64,000 nucleotides of DNA from CAVSRC01 sp963743015. GTDB taxonomy: Bacteria; Pseudomonadota; Alphaproteobacteria; Rhizobiales; Kaistiaceae. The stretch is from NCBI GenBank assembly GCA_963743015.1, contig CAVUOD010000014.1, positions 124,001 through 188,000 on the forward strand, given 5' to 3'. Below the pieces are notes generated by a model that had not been told where the DNA came from, did no database searches, and saw only the letters and a list, made by a program, of their open reading frames with translations. This document shows, in pieces, positions 63,920 through 64,000 of the stretch. Made by a program: the position numbers and the translations under genes. Position 1 is the first letter of the stretch, and every line of letters begins with the position of its first letter.

Positions 63920-64000
63920 GGCTCACCACCTCCATCTGCAAAACGGGCGCGCAGGCGACGGCGGCCGCGCGCCAACAGGGATTCGTATGCCTCTTCGCCC
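63916..64000 (-). CDS. ECF-type RNA polymerase sigma factor, C-terminal end (partial)
   Basis: The last 27 codons read EEAYESLLARGRRRLRARFA followed by an acidic/Gly end, which is the closing helix of sigma-70 region 4 in ECF factors. The stop overlaps the next ATG (ATGA). The gene continues beyond the window. Confidence 0.7.
   Translation of the reverse strand, partial: GEEAYESLLARGRRRLRARFADGGGEP

Noticed and set aside
1..64000. tRNA or rRNA genes
   Set aside because: I scanned intergenic gaps for cloverleaf signatures such as GGTTCGAATCC and found none. I cannot run a covariance search, so a divergent small RNA could be missed.
1..64000. CRISPR arrays, transposases, integrases, prophage genes
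   Set aside because: No regularly spaced repeats and no recognisable mobile-element proteins were seen. Repeats found are short palindromic intergenic elements.

Overview
This is a GC-rich chromosomal segment from an alphaproteobacterium of the order Hyphomicrobiales (Rhizobiales). The placement rests on a MucR/Ros-type regulator, order-typical uncharacterised families (DUF1491, DUF5330, DUF6456, DUF2336, TIGR03808), a RIME-like palindromic repeat and other Rhizobiales-style intergenic hairpins, and an R. etli-type asparaginase. No genus can be named from the sequence alone. No rRNA, tRNA, CRISPR array, insertion sequence or prophage was recognised.

Layout. 0-5 kb: an RND efflux pump with its adaptor (minus strand) and a YcgN-like cysteine-cluster protein. 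5.6-9 kb: a four-gene osmoprotectant (OpuC/OsmU-type) ABC importer behind an unusually A+T-rich leader. 9-19 kb: cell-envelope and conserved core genes: an L,D-transpeptidase, a PBP1A, a DUF1214/DUF1254 pair, DUF2336, DUF1491, a peptidoglycan-binding-like protein, DUF5330, SufE, DUF6456, a DnaA-C-like HTH protein and MucR. 19.5-27 kb: a minus-strand Mrp-like cation/proton antiporter operon (E, F, G, DUF4040, B, C, D, second D, small spacer protein, third D) in which most genes overlap by 1-4 bases. 27-33 kb: oligopeptidase B, a metallo-beta-lactamase-fold hydrolase, a PLP ammonia-lyase-like enzyme and an M24 peptidase. 33-40 kb: a c-di-GMP GGDEF/EAL protein, a KefB-like antiporter, a small Cys-rich exported protein, SodB, a HerA/DUF853 ATPase and a cytochrome c'. 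40-47 kb: an M20 dipeptidase, a LuxR solo and a two-subunit methylmalonyl-CoA mutase. 47-53 kb: an Efe iron-uptake operon (efeU, efeO, efeB, second M75 protein) and a Tat-exported beta-helix protein. 53-58 kb: LemA/DUF2207, asparaginase and an aminotransferase. 58-64 kb: a second RND pump with adaptor, and an ECF sigma / membrane protein / CpxP-like set at the right edge.

A striking property is the number of apparent single-base indels (about 19 sites) that break otherwise well-conserved genes: the c-di-GMP protein, the KefB-like antiporter, both methylmalonyl-CoA mutase subunits, the dipeptidase, EfeB and others. Conserved motifs resume immediately in the next frame and mostly one base is inserted. 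I think assembly or base-calling error is likelier than mass pseudogenisation. Broken genes are listed with the span of the reconstructed product.

The most interesting signals are the triple-D Mrp-like complex, an FNR-type box in front of a small membrane protein at 58.2 kb, a perfect AAGATATATCTT palindrome with a short leader-like ORF ahead of the second RND pump, a promoter with an embedded inverted repeat ahead of the mutase, and a 48-bp direct repeat that copies the extreme 3' coding end of the asparaginase gene 2.8 kb away.
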